Part shown: piece after piece, positions 9,068 to 17,213 of the stretch
Layout: the number at the start of each line of letters is the position of its first letter
Numbering within the stretch: position 1 is the first letter of the stretch
NCBI RefSeq assembly: GCF_001463765.1
Contig: NZ_BBWK01000038.1
Location: 1-60,418, forward strand
Direction of reading: 5' to 3'
Length of the DNA stretch: 60,418 bases
Source of the DNA: Aureimonas sp. AU4
Lineage (GTDB): Bacteria; Pseudomonadota; Alphaproteobacteria; Rhizobiales; Rhizobiaceae
Program-made: the position numbers and the translations under genes
The notes under the pieces: generated by a model
What the model saw: the letters and a program-made list of their open reading frames with translations, nothing else
Told to the model about the DNA's origin: nothing
The model's database searches: none

Positions 9068-10195
9068 TCAGGACGACAGAACGGTGTCGCGGAACTGGAG
9101 GTGCTCGATGCCCGTCAGCGAGGCCGAGTAGCCGTCGTCGAAGGAGACGAAGGTGGACAGGCCGGAATGGCTGACCTGGGCGCTCGTGTGGTCGCGGTCC
9201 TGGAACCACGCCGTGTCGTCGCCCGCGCCGCCGTCCAGCGTGTCGTGGCCCGTGCCGTGCGCGAGGATCGCGAAATGATCCGAGCCGTCGCCGCCGATCA
9301 CGCTGTCGGACGCGCCGTAGAGAAGGAAGCTGTCGTCGCCCGCCCCGCCGTCCATCGTCGAGTGGCCTGCGGTCGAGGCGGTGAGATGGTCGTCGCCGGC
9401 CCCCGTCGCCACATGGGCGCCCGGGGCGTCGTGCAGCATGATCGTGTCGTTGCCCGCGCCGCCGAGGATCGTGGCGAAGCGTCCGACGCTGTCGACATGC
9501 AGGGCCTGCGCCGAGGCCGAGCCGTCGATCGAGGCGCCGTCGCCCGCGGAATGCACGGTGTCGCCGTCGGCATGGACCTGCGCGGAATGGCCCGAGGCGT
9601 AGATCGTGGCATGGCCGCCGTAGATCGTGTCCTGCGCGCCGCCCGAGCGGATCGTGTCGCCTCCTTGCGCCCCGGCGTGGATCTGCGTTCCCCCGCTCGC
9701 CCCGCCGACGAGCAGCGAAGCGCCGGTCTCGCTGCCCCAGAGCGTGTCGGAGCCCGAGCCCCCGGCCAAAGTGTCGCCCGCGCCGAAGGCGTAGAGGGAA
9801 TGACTTCCGCCCGCCGTGCCGCCCGACAGGCTGTCGGTGCCGGCCCCGCCCCAGACCGTCGCGTTTCCCGCGCCCGCCTCGATCGCGTTTCCGTCGTTGC
9901 TCGCATGGACGTTGACGTCGCCCGTGCCCTCGATGCGCGCCGAGCCCGGACCGGCGAGGATCACCGCGACCGGCTCGTCGCCCACCGAGACGACGCCCGT
10001 CTCGCTGCCGGACGGGATCGCCACCACCGCCGCGTCGCCGGGCTTGGCGGAGACGCCGGACGGATCGGTCTGCACCGAGACGGCGTGGCTGCCGCCCAGC
10101 CCCAGGTCGGCCAGCACGCTGTTGATGTGCTCGCTCGCCTCGGGCGACAGCGACCCCAGGCTCGCGGCCTCCGACGCGGTATAGATCTCAGCCAT
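9068..10195 (-). CDS. RTX-type calcium-binding secreted protein
   Basis: 375 aa, acidic and Gly/Asp-rich, no cysteine and no N-terminal signal peptide. The first 100 residues are non-repetitive; the middle contains irregular beta-roll-like repeats; near the C-terminus are classical nonapeptides such as GGAGNDTIM, GGAGDDSFL, GGDGSDHFA and GGAGDDTAW. The last 25 residues (SLTGIEHLQFRDTVLSS) match the usual C-terminal end of alphaproteobacterial type I secretion substrates. It should be exported unfolded and fold on Ca2+ outside the cell. The obvious exporter is the ABC/membrane-fusion pair at 22.6-25.7 kb. Lies 60 bp after the ChW-like gene and 57 bp before the TPR-transferase gene, so the three are probably one transcript. 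Confidence 0.9.
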   Translation of the reverse strand: MAEIYTASEAASLGSLSPEASEHINSVLADLGLGGSHAVSVQTDPSGVSAKPGDAAVVAIPSGSETGVVSVGDEPVAVILAGPGSARIEGTGDVNVHASNDGNAIEAGAGNATVWGGAGTDSLSGGTAGGSHSLYAFGAGDTLAGGSGSDTLWGSETGASLLVGGASGGTQIHAGAQGGDTIRSGGAQDTIYGGHATIYASGHSAQVHADGDTVHSAGDGASIDGSASAQALHVDSVGRFATILGGAGNDTIMLHDAPGAHVATGAGDDHLTASTAGHSTMDGGAGDDSFLLYGASDSVIGGDGSDHFAILAHGTGHDTLDGGAGDDTAWFQDRDHTSAQVSHSGLSTFVSFDDGYSASLTGIEHLQFRDTVLSS

Positions 10196-10255
10196 TCACG
10201 GCCCCGGACAAGCCGTGGCCGCGGGCCGGATGCCGGTCGTGGGGCGATGGCTCGC

Positions 10256-11122
10256 TCAGGCGGCCTCCCGCTCCGGCTGGGGCCGGCGGAAGATGCGCAG
10301 GCGGCTCGGCTGGCGAACCGGGGGCATGGCGGCCGGAAGCGCGGTCGGCTCGGCGGCCCGGGCGAAGTCAAGCCGCACGCCGACGAGCGGGTCGAGCGGC
10401 GTGGGGCCGAGAAGCTCGATCTCGCGGCCGCGCCGCGTGACGAGCGAGGAACCGAGAAAGGCGCCGTCCGCGCGAAGGGCGAGGCCCGGGGCCGCCGCCT
10501 GCGTCAGGCGCGCGCGAAGGCCGATCAGCGGCAGCGCCTTGCCGCGCGTGCCGGCGTAGGCGCCGGCCGGCGTCCAGTTCGACCAGCCCGCGCCGCGTCC
10601 CGCCACCGCCACCTGATACTCGATCGGCAGATCGCCGCCCACGCCCCGCATCTCCAGACCCTCGATCCGGCCCGGCGCGTCGGGGCCACAGATCCAGTGG
10701 CCGCGCGGCGCGGCGAGATCGCCGCGCAGGGAGACGTGGGCGCGAAGCAGGAACTCGACGCCGCCCTCGGTCAGGTCGGGTCGCAGCCGGGGCGCGGGCT
10801 CGGGCTCGGCTTGCGTGCCCATGCGCGTGAGTTCCAGCGTCGCGGCCGGCGCGCCGGCCGAGCCGACGGCGCGCAGCACCACCTCGATCGTGCCCGCCCG
10901 GTCGGCCGAGATCACGAGAACGCGCCCCGGCGCGCCGAGGACGCCGGACGGCTCGCCAGGCGCGGAAACGAGGCTGACGCCCTCCGACGCCGCCACAACC
11001 TCCGCGACCGGCGCCTCGCCGACCGAGCCCGGATCGGCGCGATAGGTCAGCGAGGACAGGCCCCGCTCCACTCTCAAGGTCGCACGTCGCTCGGTCGCGT
11101 CCACGCCCGCAGGTCTCCCCAT
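10256..11122 (-). CDS. Protein of unknown function with ChW-like repeat
   Basis: 288 aa, no signal peptide and no transmembrane helix visible. I do not recognise the overall family. Residues about 165-206 (IEYQVAVAGRGAGWSNW, then AGAYAGTRGKALPLIGL) closely follow the clostridial hydrophobic-W (ChW) repeat pattern: Tyr, GW..W, G..AGT.GK.L. ChW repeats are cell-surface carbohydrate or protein binding modules, known mainly from Clostridium and Streptomyces. It is the first gene of the apparent operon with the RTX protein and the TPR-transferase, so a role in surface attachment or in recognising the exported protein is a reasonable guess. The C-terminal tail is Pro/Arg-rich and basic. Confidence 0.7.
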   Translation of the reverse strand: MGRPAGVDATERRATLRVERGLSSLTYRADPGSVGEAPVAEVVAASEGVSLVSAPGEPSGVLGAPGRVLVISADRAGTIEVVLRAVGSAGAPAATLELTRMGTQAEPEPAPRLRPDLTEGGVEFLLRAHVSLRGDLAAPRGHWICGPDAPGRIEGLEMRGVGGDLPIEYQVAVAGRGAGWSNWTPAGAYAGTRGKALPLIGLRARLTQAAAPGLALRADGAFLGSSLVTRRGREIELLGPTPLDPLVGVRLDFARAAEPTALPAAMPPVRQPSRLRIFRRPQPEREAA

Positions 11123-11389
11123 TTCGTCTCATGCAGAAGAAACGAGGCTGGGGACATCTTCAAGTTTATGGAAGATGTCGATGGAGACGAGGAAAACGGC
11201 AGCTTAAGCGCGGCGCGAGGTTGAATGAAATTGTCAAAGATAACGGATCGTTTTCCGATCAGCTTCGCGCCGACTTACGTCTGCGCGGCGATCCGTCCGT
11301 CGTCCTGATAGATCGCACCGCATAGTTACAGATGTGTAAGATATCGGGCGTAATCTTGATGCAAACGTCGTCCGAGAGGTTTGTGGAAG
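11123..11389. promoter_or_regulatory. Divergent intergenic region with TTACA-N4-TGTAA palindrome
   Basis: This 267-bp, relatively AT-rich stretch separates the minus-strand ChW operon from the plus-strand glycan operon. It has a perfect inverted repeat TTACAGATGTGTAA at 11326-11339, about 50 bp before the plus-strand start, and a weaker GATCG-TTTTC-CGATC stem at about 11246-11260. A purine-rich GAGAGG at about 11374-11379 can serve as the ribosome-binding site of the next gene. It is the likely site of promoters for both operons, but I cannot place -35/-10 boxes with confidence. Confidence 0.4.
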
Positions 11390-12208
11390 ATGATCCGCGG
11401 AAGCATCGAGCTCGCCACCCCCGACACGATCCAGGGTTGGATCCACACCTCGGACGGGCGCATCCGCGAGCACACGCTTCTCGCCTTCCAGGGCGAGCAA
11501 TGCGTGGGCGCCGGCAAGGTGACCCTGTTTCGCGGCGACCTCGCCGATGCCGGCATCGGCGACGGCCATCTCGGCTTCAGCTTTCCGATCTCGGTCTTGC
11601 CCGAGCGCGTCGGCCAGGTGGTCCTGAAGCTGGAAGGGAGCGACGCGATGCTGCTCCAGACCGGCGCGCGCGTCGCCGGCGAGACGGCGGGCGCTGCCGG
11701 CCTGCCGCGCGCCGAGGTGCGGGCGCGGCTCGCCGCCCTCAAATGGGCGCTCAAGCACGGCCGCATCGGGCAGGGCGACTTCGACTTCCTGCGCATCCTC
11801 TGGTCCTTCGGCGTCTACGAGCGCGGCCTCCTGCGCCGCAACGCCGGCGAGGAGACGGTGGTGGCCGAGAAGAGCGGCGTGATCGCCGCCGCCCTTCTCG
11901 AATCCTATGCCGGCGCCGACGTGCGCCTGTCGTCGCGCACGGTGCGCTCGCCGGCCGAGTTCGGAGCCGTGCTCGCCGAGATCGCGGCCGGTCCCGCCCT
12001 CAAGGTCGTGGCGCTTCACACCGAAACGCGCGCCGCGCTGCGCGTGGCCGAAGGCACGCATGTCGAGGACGTCGCGGACGCGCCCTTCACCGACTATCCG
12101 CTGACCCCCGACCATCTCCTGATCCTCGACGCGCGGGCCAAGGCGGACCTCCAGATGACGGCCGGAGCGACGGTCGAGATCCTGTCGGCCGAGCCCGCCC
12201 TGTCCTGA
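11390..12208 (+). CDS. GW-domain protein of unknown function
   Basis: 272 aa from ATG 11390 (a TTG three codons upstream is possible). The first 68 residues are a clean example of the locus GW domain: MIRGSIELATPDTIQGWIHT, then GEQCVGAGKVTLFRGDL and ADAGIGDGHLGFSFPI. They are closely similar to the N-terminus of the protein starting at 15652. The remaining part is mixed alpha/beta; its ending (DHLLILDARAKADLQMTAGA) resembles a small cupin-like or regulatory fold but I cannot assign it. No signal peptide or membrane segment. First gene of the co-directional surface-glycan series that runs to 20567. Confidence 0.7.
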   Translation: MIRGSIELATPDTIQGWIHTSDGRIREHTLLAFQGEQCVGAGKVTLFRGDLADAGIGDGHLGFSFPISVLPERVGQVVLKLEGSDAMLLQTGARVAGETAGAAGLPRAEVRARLAALKWALKHGRIGQGDFDFLRILWSFGVYERGLLRRNAGEETVVAEKSGVIAAALLESYAGADVRLSSRTVRSPAEFGAVLAEIAAGPALKVVALHTETRAALRVAEGTHVEDVADAPFTDYPLTPDHLLILDARAKADLQMTAGATVEILSAEPALS

Positions 12209-12269
12209 TCGTCCGCGGTCCCGCGCCCCGCGCCGGGGCACGCTTCTCCCGCACGCCGAACCCCCGTCC

Positions 12270-14363
12270 ATGCTCCAGGTCCTCGCCCCGTCCGCCTACG
12301 CACCCAGCGAGCTCGCCGAAGCCGGCGACAGCCGCTGGTGCGGCCGCATCGAGGCGATCGACCCCTCCGAGGGCATCCGGGGCTGGGTCCTGTCGCCCGA
12401 GGCTCCGCGCGCGGCGACGGAACTCGAGCTGACGGTCGGCGAGGACGCGCTCGTTCTGGGCTGCAGCGCGGGCGCCCACGCGGCTCTCGACCGGCGGCTC
12501 GGCTTCGAGACGCGCGCCGGCTTCCATTTCGCCCCCGAGGTCTTCGCCCGTCTCGCGCGCCTGTCGGCCCGCCGCCAGTTTCTGCGCGTCGGCATCCGCA
12601 TCGCCGGCACGGACACCCGCCTCGTGCCCCCCGCCGGGCGCGATCCGACCGTCGGCGAGCTGGTGGCGGCTTGGCGCGAGACGGCCCTTCGCGGTCTCCG
12701 GCCCGGCGAGGACGGGCGCGAGGGCTCGCGCGGCGACCGTCTCCTGCGCCGGCTGGCGGCCCTGCGCGCCGAGGCGCTCGCGCTTCGCGAGCGCCCGCTG
12801 CGGCCCCTGTCGGACGGCGAGGCCGGACAGATCGACGCGATCCATCCTGCCGGCGAGGGGCAGGTCTGGTTCGTCGGCTGGATGAAGCGGCGCACCGAAA
12901 CGGACTTCTCGGCGATCGTGGTCGATCGCGAGAAGCTGCCGGCGGGCGGGGCCGTGTTCCACTACGAGCGGGCGGACCTCAACTCCACCTGCGTCGGCGT
13001 CGTGGGCCTGCTCGACACCGGATGGATGCCGCCGCCGGTGCTGCGCGACGGCTTCGTGTATCTCGGCCCGTCCGGCCAGCTCCACCTGCGCCTGTCGGCC
13101 GGAACGCGCGTCCTTCGCGCCGACGCCTTTCTCGCCGCCTTCGCTCAGGCCCAGCCGCTGGCTTCGGGCGGCGAGGCGGGGGCGCTGGCAAGCGTCCTTC
13201 ATTCCGGCGCGAACTGGATCGGCGGGGCGGCGGCGGCCAGCGGCCTTGCGGTCGAGGGCGGCGTCGACCGCCTCCTGATGGTGCCGGGCTTCGGATGCCT
13301 GGCGGAAGGCTGGGCGGTGAGTCCGGCCAAGCGCGTCGAGACGTTCCAGATGCGCGTCGGCGACTGCGTGCTGACCGCCGACGAGGCGTCGTCGAGCTTC
13401 CGGCCGCGCCCCGATCTGGCGTCGGTCTTCGGCGCGGGCAGCGTGACGGCGCGCGCCGGCTTCTCGGCCGCGCTTTGCGGCGCGCTGCCGGCGGACGCCG
13501 CCGGCGCGCCGCTCCTGCGCGTCGTCCACGAGGACGGCACGGGCGCGGTGCTGCGCGTCGAACCCAAGCTCCTGCGCCGTCTCGACCCGGTCGCCGACGG
13601 CGACGAGGTGCTGCGTCTCTTTCCCTCGATCCGGCACGAGGGCTTCTGGGACGCCTTTCTCGCCGCCCAGCGCCGCAACCTGCGCGCCGCCGTGCGCGAG
13701 CCGGCGCTTCTCGCCGAGGGGCCGAGCCCGCGCCTCGTCGTCCTGCGCCTGCCAGGCGAGGCCGGAAACCTCAACCTCGCCTTCGACCGCCTCGCGCGGC
13801 ACCTGCCCGATCTCGACCCCGCGATCGGCGTTTGCGTCGTCGCGGATGCGGGCCGCGCGCGCGCCGAGGCGCTCCAGCGCTTCGAGGAGATGCGCGAGGG
13901 ACTGCCGCAGCCGCTCTCCTTCGCCGCGGTCCTCCATGGGCACGACATCCTGCCCGAACTCCCGTTTCTTCTGGCGCGGCTCGGCGCGGAGCGCTTCGTC
14001 CATGTGGGGCGCGGCCTCGTCCTCACCGCCGCCGGCTGGCGCGCGGCGGTGTCCAGCCTCGCCCGTCGCGGCCACGGCATCGACCGCCTCGAGATCCTCG
14101 ACGACTCAGGGCAGCCGGACCGGGTGGACGGGGCGCTGGGAGCGGCGTGCTTCGGCTGGAGCGCGGACAGCTATCTCGCCTTCGCGGCCCGCGCGCCGGC
14201 CCTGACGCGCGGCCTCTTCGCCGATGGCGGCCTGCCGCGCGACCCCGTGCGCGACCGTGTCCTGCCGGGCTGTGCCCTGCGCCTGGAGCGCCCCGCTGCC
14301 TCGCGCCTCGCCGACATGATCGACGCCGACCTTCTGGCCGGGCGGGGGAGGGGGGAGCCGTGA
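12270..14363 (+). CDS. Multi-GW-domain protein of the surface-glycan operon
   Basis: 697 aa, unknown function. It carries three divergent GW units: residues 23-92 (GIRGWVLSPEAPRA, ending RAGFHF), about 185-245 (GQVWFVGWMKRR) and about 340-410 (CLAEGWAVSP, then SSSFRPRPDLASVF and RAGFSAAL). The last 230 residues resemble part of a glycosyltransferase-like Rossmann or GT-A scaffold (LVVLRLPGEAGNLNLAFDRL) but no catalytic motif is evident. No signal peptide. The stop overlaps the next gene's GTG by four bases. Given its position between another GW protein and a GT4 enzyme it may be a scaffold or accessory protein for glycan synthesis; this is inference. Confidence 0.7.
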   Translation: MLQVLAPSAYAPSELAEAGDSRWCGRIEAIDPSEGIRGWVLSPEAPRAATELELTVGEDALVLGCSAGAHAALDRRLGFETRAGFHFAPEVFARLARLSARRQFLRVGIRIAGTDTRLVPPAGRDPTVGELVAAWRETALRGLRPGEDGREGSRGDRLLRRLAALRAEALALRERPLRPLSDGEAGQIDAIHPAGEGQVWFVGWMKRRTETDFSAIVVDREKLPAGGAVFHYERADLNSTCVGVVGLLDTGWMPPPVLRDGFVYLGPSGQLHLRLSAGTRVLRADAFLAAFAQAQPLASGGEAGALASVLHSGANWIGGAAAASGLAVEGGVDRLLMVPGFGCLAEGWAVSPAKRVETFQMRVGDCVLTADEASSSFRPRPDLASVFGAGSVTARAGFSAALCGALPADAAGAPLLRVVHEDGTGAVLRVEPKLLRRLDPVADGDEVLRLFPSIRHEGFWDAFLAAQRRNLRAAVREPALLAEGPSPRLVVLRLPGEAGNLNLAFDRLARHLPDLDPAIGVCVVADAGRARAEALQRFEEMREGLPQPLSFAAVLHGHDILPELPFLLARLGAERFVHVGRGLVLTAAGWRAAVSSLARRGHGIDRLEILDDSGQPDRVDGALGAACFGWSADSYLAFAARAPALTRGLFADGGLPRDPVRDRVLPGCALRLERPAASRLADMIDADLLAGRGRGEP

Positions 14364-15655
14364 TCTTCGCCGAGCGTCAGCGACGGAACAGGATGACCGC
14401 GCCCCGTGCGCCCAAGGTCGCCGTGATCTCGCACAGCCATCCCTCGCTCTCGAAGGGCGGGGCCGAGATCTCGGCCTATGCCCTGTTCCGGGGGCTGCGC
14501 CAGATCGGGGTCGATGCCATCTATGTCGGCGCCTGCGCGAGCGCGACGCGCCATCGCCTGGCCTTTGCCGACGAGCACGAGTTCGCGGTCTTCCACGACG
14601 CCGAGCGCTACGACCACTTCTACCACCTTGCCCCGCGCACGGTGGCCGATCAGCTCGTCGCGATCCTCGCGCGCGAGGGCGTCGATCTCGCCAACTTCCA
14701 CCACTTCTACCATCTGGGGCTGGGGGCCCTGCGGGCCGTCAAGGCGATGCCCGGCATGCGCACCTTCCTGACGATCCACGAGTTCCTGGCGATCTGCCAC
14801 AACCACGGGCAGATGATCACCCGCCAGGCCCGCATCCTGTGCGAGGGCGCCTCCAACGAGAGCTGCGGGACCTGCTTTCCCGAACTCATGCGCACGCAGT
14901 TCGCCATGCGCCGCGAGACCATGCTCGACAGCTTCGGCGACTTCGACGGCTTCGTTTCGCCGAGCCGGTTCCTGGCCGAGCGCTTCCGCGCCTTCGGCCT
15001 CGACATGGCGCGCATGAGCGTGATCGAGAACGGGCTGCTGGCGCCCGGCGCGCCCGACCGCCCCGCCAAGCAGGGCAAGACCTGGACCTTCGGCTTCTTC
15101 GGTCAGATCAACCCGTTCAAGGGCGTCGACGTCCTGCTCGACGCGGCCGACCTCATCGCCGAGGACAAGGCGCTGAGCGCGACCCTGCGCCTTCGCATCC
15201 ACGGCAACCTCATCGGCCAGACGCCCGAGTTCACCGAGCGCTTCGAGGCGAGCCTCAGGCGCCACCCCTTCCTGACCTATGCCGGTGCCTACGACAACCG
15301 CTCGGTCCACCGCCTGATGAGCGAGTGCGACTATGTCGTGATCCCGTCGAAATGGTGGGAGAATTCGCCGGTCGTCATCCAGGAGGCCTATGGCGCGGGT
15401 GCGCCGGTGATCTGCACCGGCATCGGCGGCATGGCCGAGAAGGTGCCGGACGGCGTGTCGGGCCTTCACTTCCGCCTCGGCGACGCCGCCGACCTCCTGC
15501 GCGCCATGCGCCTGGCCGCCGATCCGCGCAACGCCGCCGTCCTGCGCGCCGGCCTGCCGCCGGTGATCTCGGCCGCCGAGATGGCGCGCCAGTACTGCGA
15601 GGCCTTCGCGCGGGCGCCCGCCCGCCGACCCGTCCTTCTCGAGGCCGCCGAGTGA
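14360..15655 (+). CDS. GT4-family glycosyltransferase
   Basis: 431 aa from GTG 14360, whose first bases overlap the preceding stop (GTGA) and which has GGGAGG eight bases upstream; ATG 14393 is the alternative. GT-B fold of the GT4 family: N-terminal VAVISHSHPSLSKGGAEIS with the Gly-rich acceptor loop, C-terminal FGFFGQINPFKGVDVLLDAA, and the E-x7-E region within WWENSPVVIQEAYGAGAPV. It should be a retaining enzyme using a nucleotide sugar. A Cys-containing loop (CEGASNESCGTCF, about residues 160-172) is typical of a GT4 subgroup and may bind metal. The stop overlaps the next GTG by four bases, so it is coupled to the downstream GW-domain gene. Confidence 0.9.
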   Translation: MIFAERQRRNRMTAPRAPKVAVISHSHPSLSKGGAEISAYALFRGLRQIGVDAIYVGACASATRHRLAFADEHEFAVFHDAERYDHFYHLAPRTVADQLVAILAREGVDLANFHHFYHLGLGALRAVKAMPGMRTFLTIHEFLAICHNHGQMITRQARILCEGASNESCGTCFPELMRTQFAMRRETMLDSFGDFDGFVSPSRFLAERFRAFGLDMARMSVIENGLLAPGAPDRPAKQGKTWTFGFFGQINPFKGVDVLLDAADLIAEDKALSATLRLRIHGNLIGQTPEFTERFEASLRRHPFLTYAGAYDNRSVHRLMSECDYVVIPSKWWENSPVVIQEAYGAGAPVICTGIGGMAEKVPDGVSGLHFRLGDAADLLRAMRLAADPRNAAVLRAGLPPVISAAEMARQYCEAFARAPARRPVLLEAAE

Positions 15656-16491
15656 TCCGGGGCCATATCGACCTTGCGACCCGCGCGCGCGTCGAGGGCT
15701 GGATCCACTGCGACCAGCTGCCGCTCGCGGGCGCGCGGGTGCTGGCCTTCCACGACGAGACCTGCGTCGGCGGCGGGCGGGTCGACGTCTTCCGGCAGGA
15801 CCTCGCTGATGCGGGGCTCGGCGACGGCTGCGTCGGCTTCGGCTTTCCGGTCGCGCTGCGCTCGGACCAGGACCCGCGCGTCCTCGACGTGCGCCTGGAG
15901 GGCGGAACGCTTCTCCTGAAGCAGGGTGCCTGCGCGCTCAGCCCCCGCGAGGCGACAGGCGCGGACCGCCGCCGGCAGGGCCGCGATCCCGCCGCCCTGT
16001 CCTGGATGCTCGCGCGCGGCTGGCTCGACCAGCGCCGGCACGACGCGCTGCGCGGCCTCGCGCGCTTCGGCGCCCATCCCCTCCAGTTGCAGATCGAGCG
16101 GCGCGGCCGCGACGCGGCCTCGGTCTGCGACGAGGTGGCGCTGGAGGCGGCCGACCTCATCGAGTTCCACCTTCACACCGCGATCGACTGCGAGATCCGT
16201 GAGGACGTTCGCGCCGGCGATCTCACCGCGATCCGCCGCGAGGTGCGCGCGAGCTTTCCCTTCTCGCCACCCGTGATCGGCCTTTGGGCGCCGGGTCCCC
16301 ATCATCTCGACCTCGTGGAGGGCTCGCATCTCTCGGATGGCGAGGCCGAGGCGGGGGCGGGCGTCGAATACGCCTTCGGCGGACGCACGCTGCTCCTCGC
16401 CGACCTCGACGCCGCGATCGGGTTCCGGGGCGGCGACGCGCCCACCCCCTTCACCGCCTTCGTGCCCTGCCGGCCGGAGGAGCGGCTGTGA
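15652..16491 (+). CDS. GW-domain protein, paralogue of the gene at 11390
   Basis: 279 aa from GTG 15652 (4-base overlap with the preceding stop). Residues 1-68 repeat the GW module seen at 11390 with the same layout: MIRGHIDLATRARVEGWIHC, GGGRVDVFRQDLADAGLGDG, GFGFPV. The second half shares the paralogue's organisation (a helical region near residue 115, then a beta-rich end GPHHLDLVEGSHLSDGE). No signal peptide. Function unknown; the strong conservation of the module against a variable rest suggests it binds a common partner such as a glycan intermediate or another operon product. Stop overlaps the next GTG by four bases. Confidence 0.7.
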   Translation: MIRGHIDLATRARVEGWIHCDQLPLAGARVLAFHDETCVGGGRVDVFRQDLADAGLGDGCVGFGFPVALRSDQDPRVLDVRLEGGTLLLKQGACALSPREATGADRRRQGRDPAALSWMLARGWLDQRRHDALRGLARFGAHPLQLQIERRGRDAASVCDEVALEAADLIEFHLHTAIDCEIREDVRAGDLTAIRREVRASFPFSPPVIGLWAPGPHHLDLVEGSHLSDGEAEAGAGVEYAFGGRTLLLADLDAAIGFRGGDAPTPFTAFVPCRPEERL

Positions 16492-17213
16492 TCTCGGAGC
16501 GCGCCGAGCCGCTGACGGGGCAGCGCATGGCGGCGCGCATCTACTCGCCCTTCAGCTACCCGCTGCCGCGCCGCGCCGCGCTGGTGCCCATCGTCCTCGC
16601 CGAAGCCGATCGGCTGGCGCCGGTCTTTCCGCTGGTCTGGCAGAGCGGCGAGGAGGGGCCGCGCCTGAGCTGCCTGCGCAGCCTCCAGGAGGACGGGTCG
16701 GGCTTTGCGGCCGGCACGCAGGACCGCCTCGCCGTGCTGCCGCTCCTTCTTCAGGCCTATCCCTTCGTGCTGCCGGCCGCGCCCGCCGTTGAGGGCGACA
16801 ATCCGCGCCTCCTGGATGTCGCGGGCGCGGACCTTCCGAGCGATGCCGGCGCGCCGATCACGGCGAGCGACGGGCGCCTCACCAACGCCGCCGAACTGCG
16901 CCTTCGCGCGCTCTCGATCTTCGAGCGCGACCTCGGCCGCACATCCGCGATCGGGCGCATGCTGGGCGAACTCGGGCTCCTCGAGCCTTGGCCGCTGCGC
17001 TTCGATCTCGGCCATGGGCGGCGCTGCGACGTCGAGGGGCTCGCCGTGGTGCGGGCCGGCGCCTTCGACACGCCGCGCCTCCAGCCGGTTCTCGCCCGCT
17101 TCGGCATGGCGGCCGCACGGCTTCTGTCGCTCCACCGCCTGTCGCTCTTCCGTGCAGCCATGCTCCTGGCCGCCGCCCGCGAGGCGGTGGCGCGCGGGGG
17201 CGCGCGCGCATGA
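16488..17213 (+). CDS. SapC-family protein
   Basis: 241 aa from GTG 16488 (GTGA overlap). The pattern matches the SapC family: early LVPIVLAEADRLAPVFPLVW, then the YPFVLP segment, a helical stretch FERDLGRTSAIGRMLGELGL, GLLEP, and the ending VLARFGMAAARLLSLHRLSL. SapC is named from Campylobacter fetus, where it lies with the type I exporter genes sapDEF for the surface-layer protein; its biochemical role is unknown. Here an RTX protein and a type I exporter lie in the same locus. Start and stop both overlap neighbours, so expression is tightly coupled. Confidence 0.8.
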   Translation: MISERAEPLTGQRMAARIYSPFSYPLPRRAALVPIVLAEADRLAPVFPLVWQSGEEGPRLSCLRSLQEDGSGFAAGTQDRLAVLPLLLQAYPFVLPAAPAVEGDNPRLLDVAGADLPSDAGAPITASDGRLTNAAELRLRALSIFERDLGRTSAIGRMLGELGLLEPWPLRFDLGHGRRCDVEGLAVVRAGAFDTPRLQPVLARFGMAAARLLSLHRLSLFRAAMLLAAAREAVARGGARA

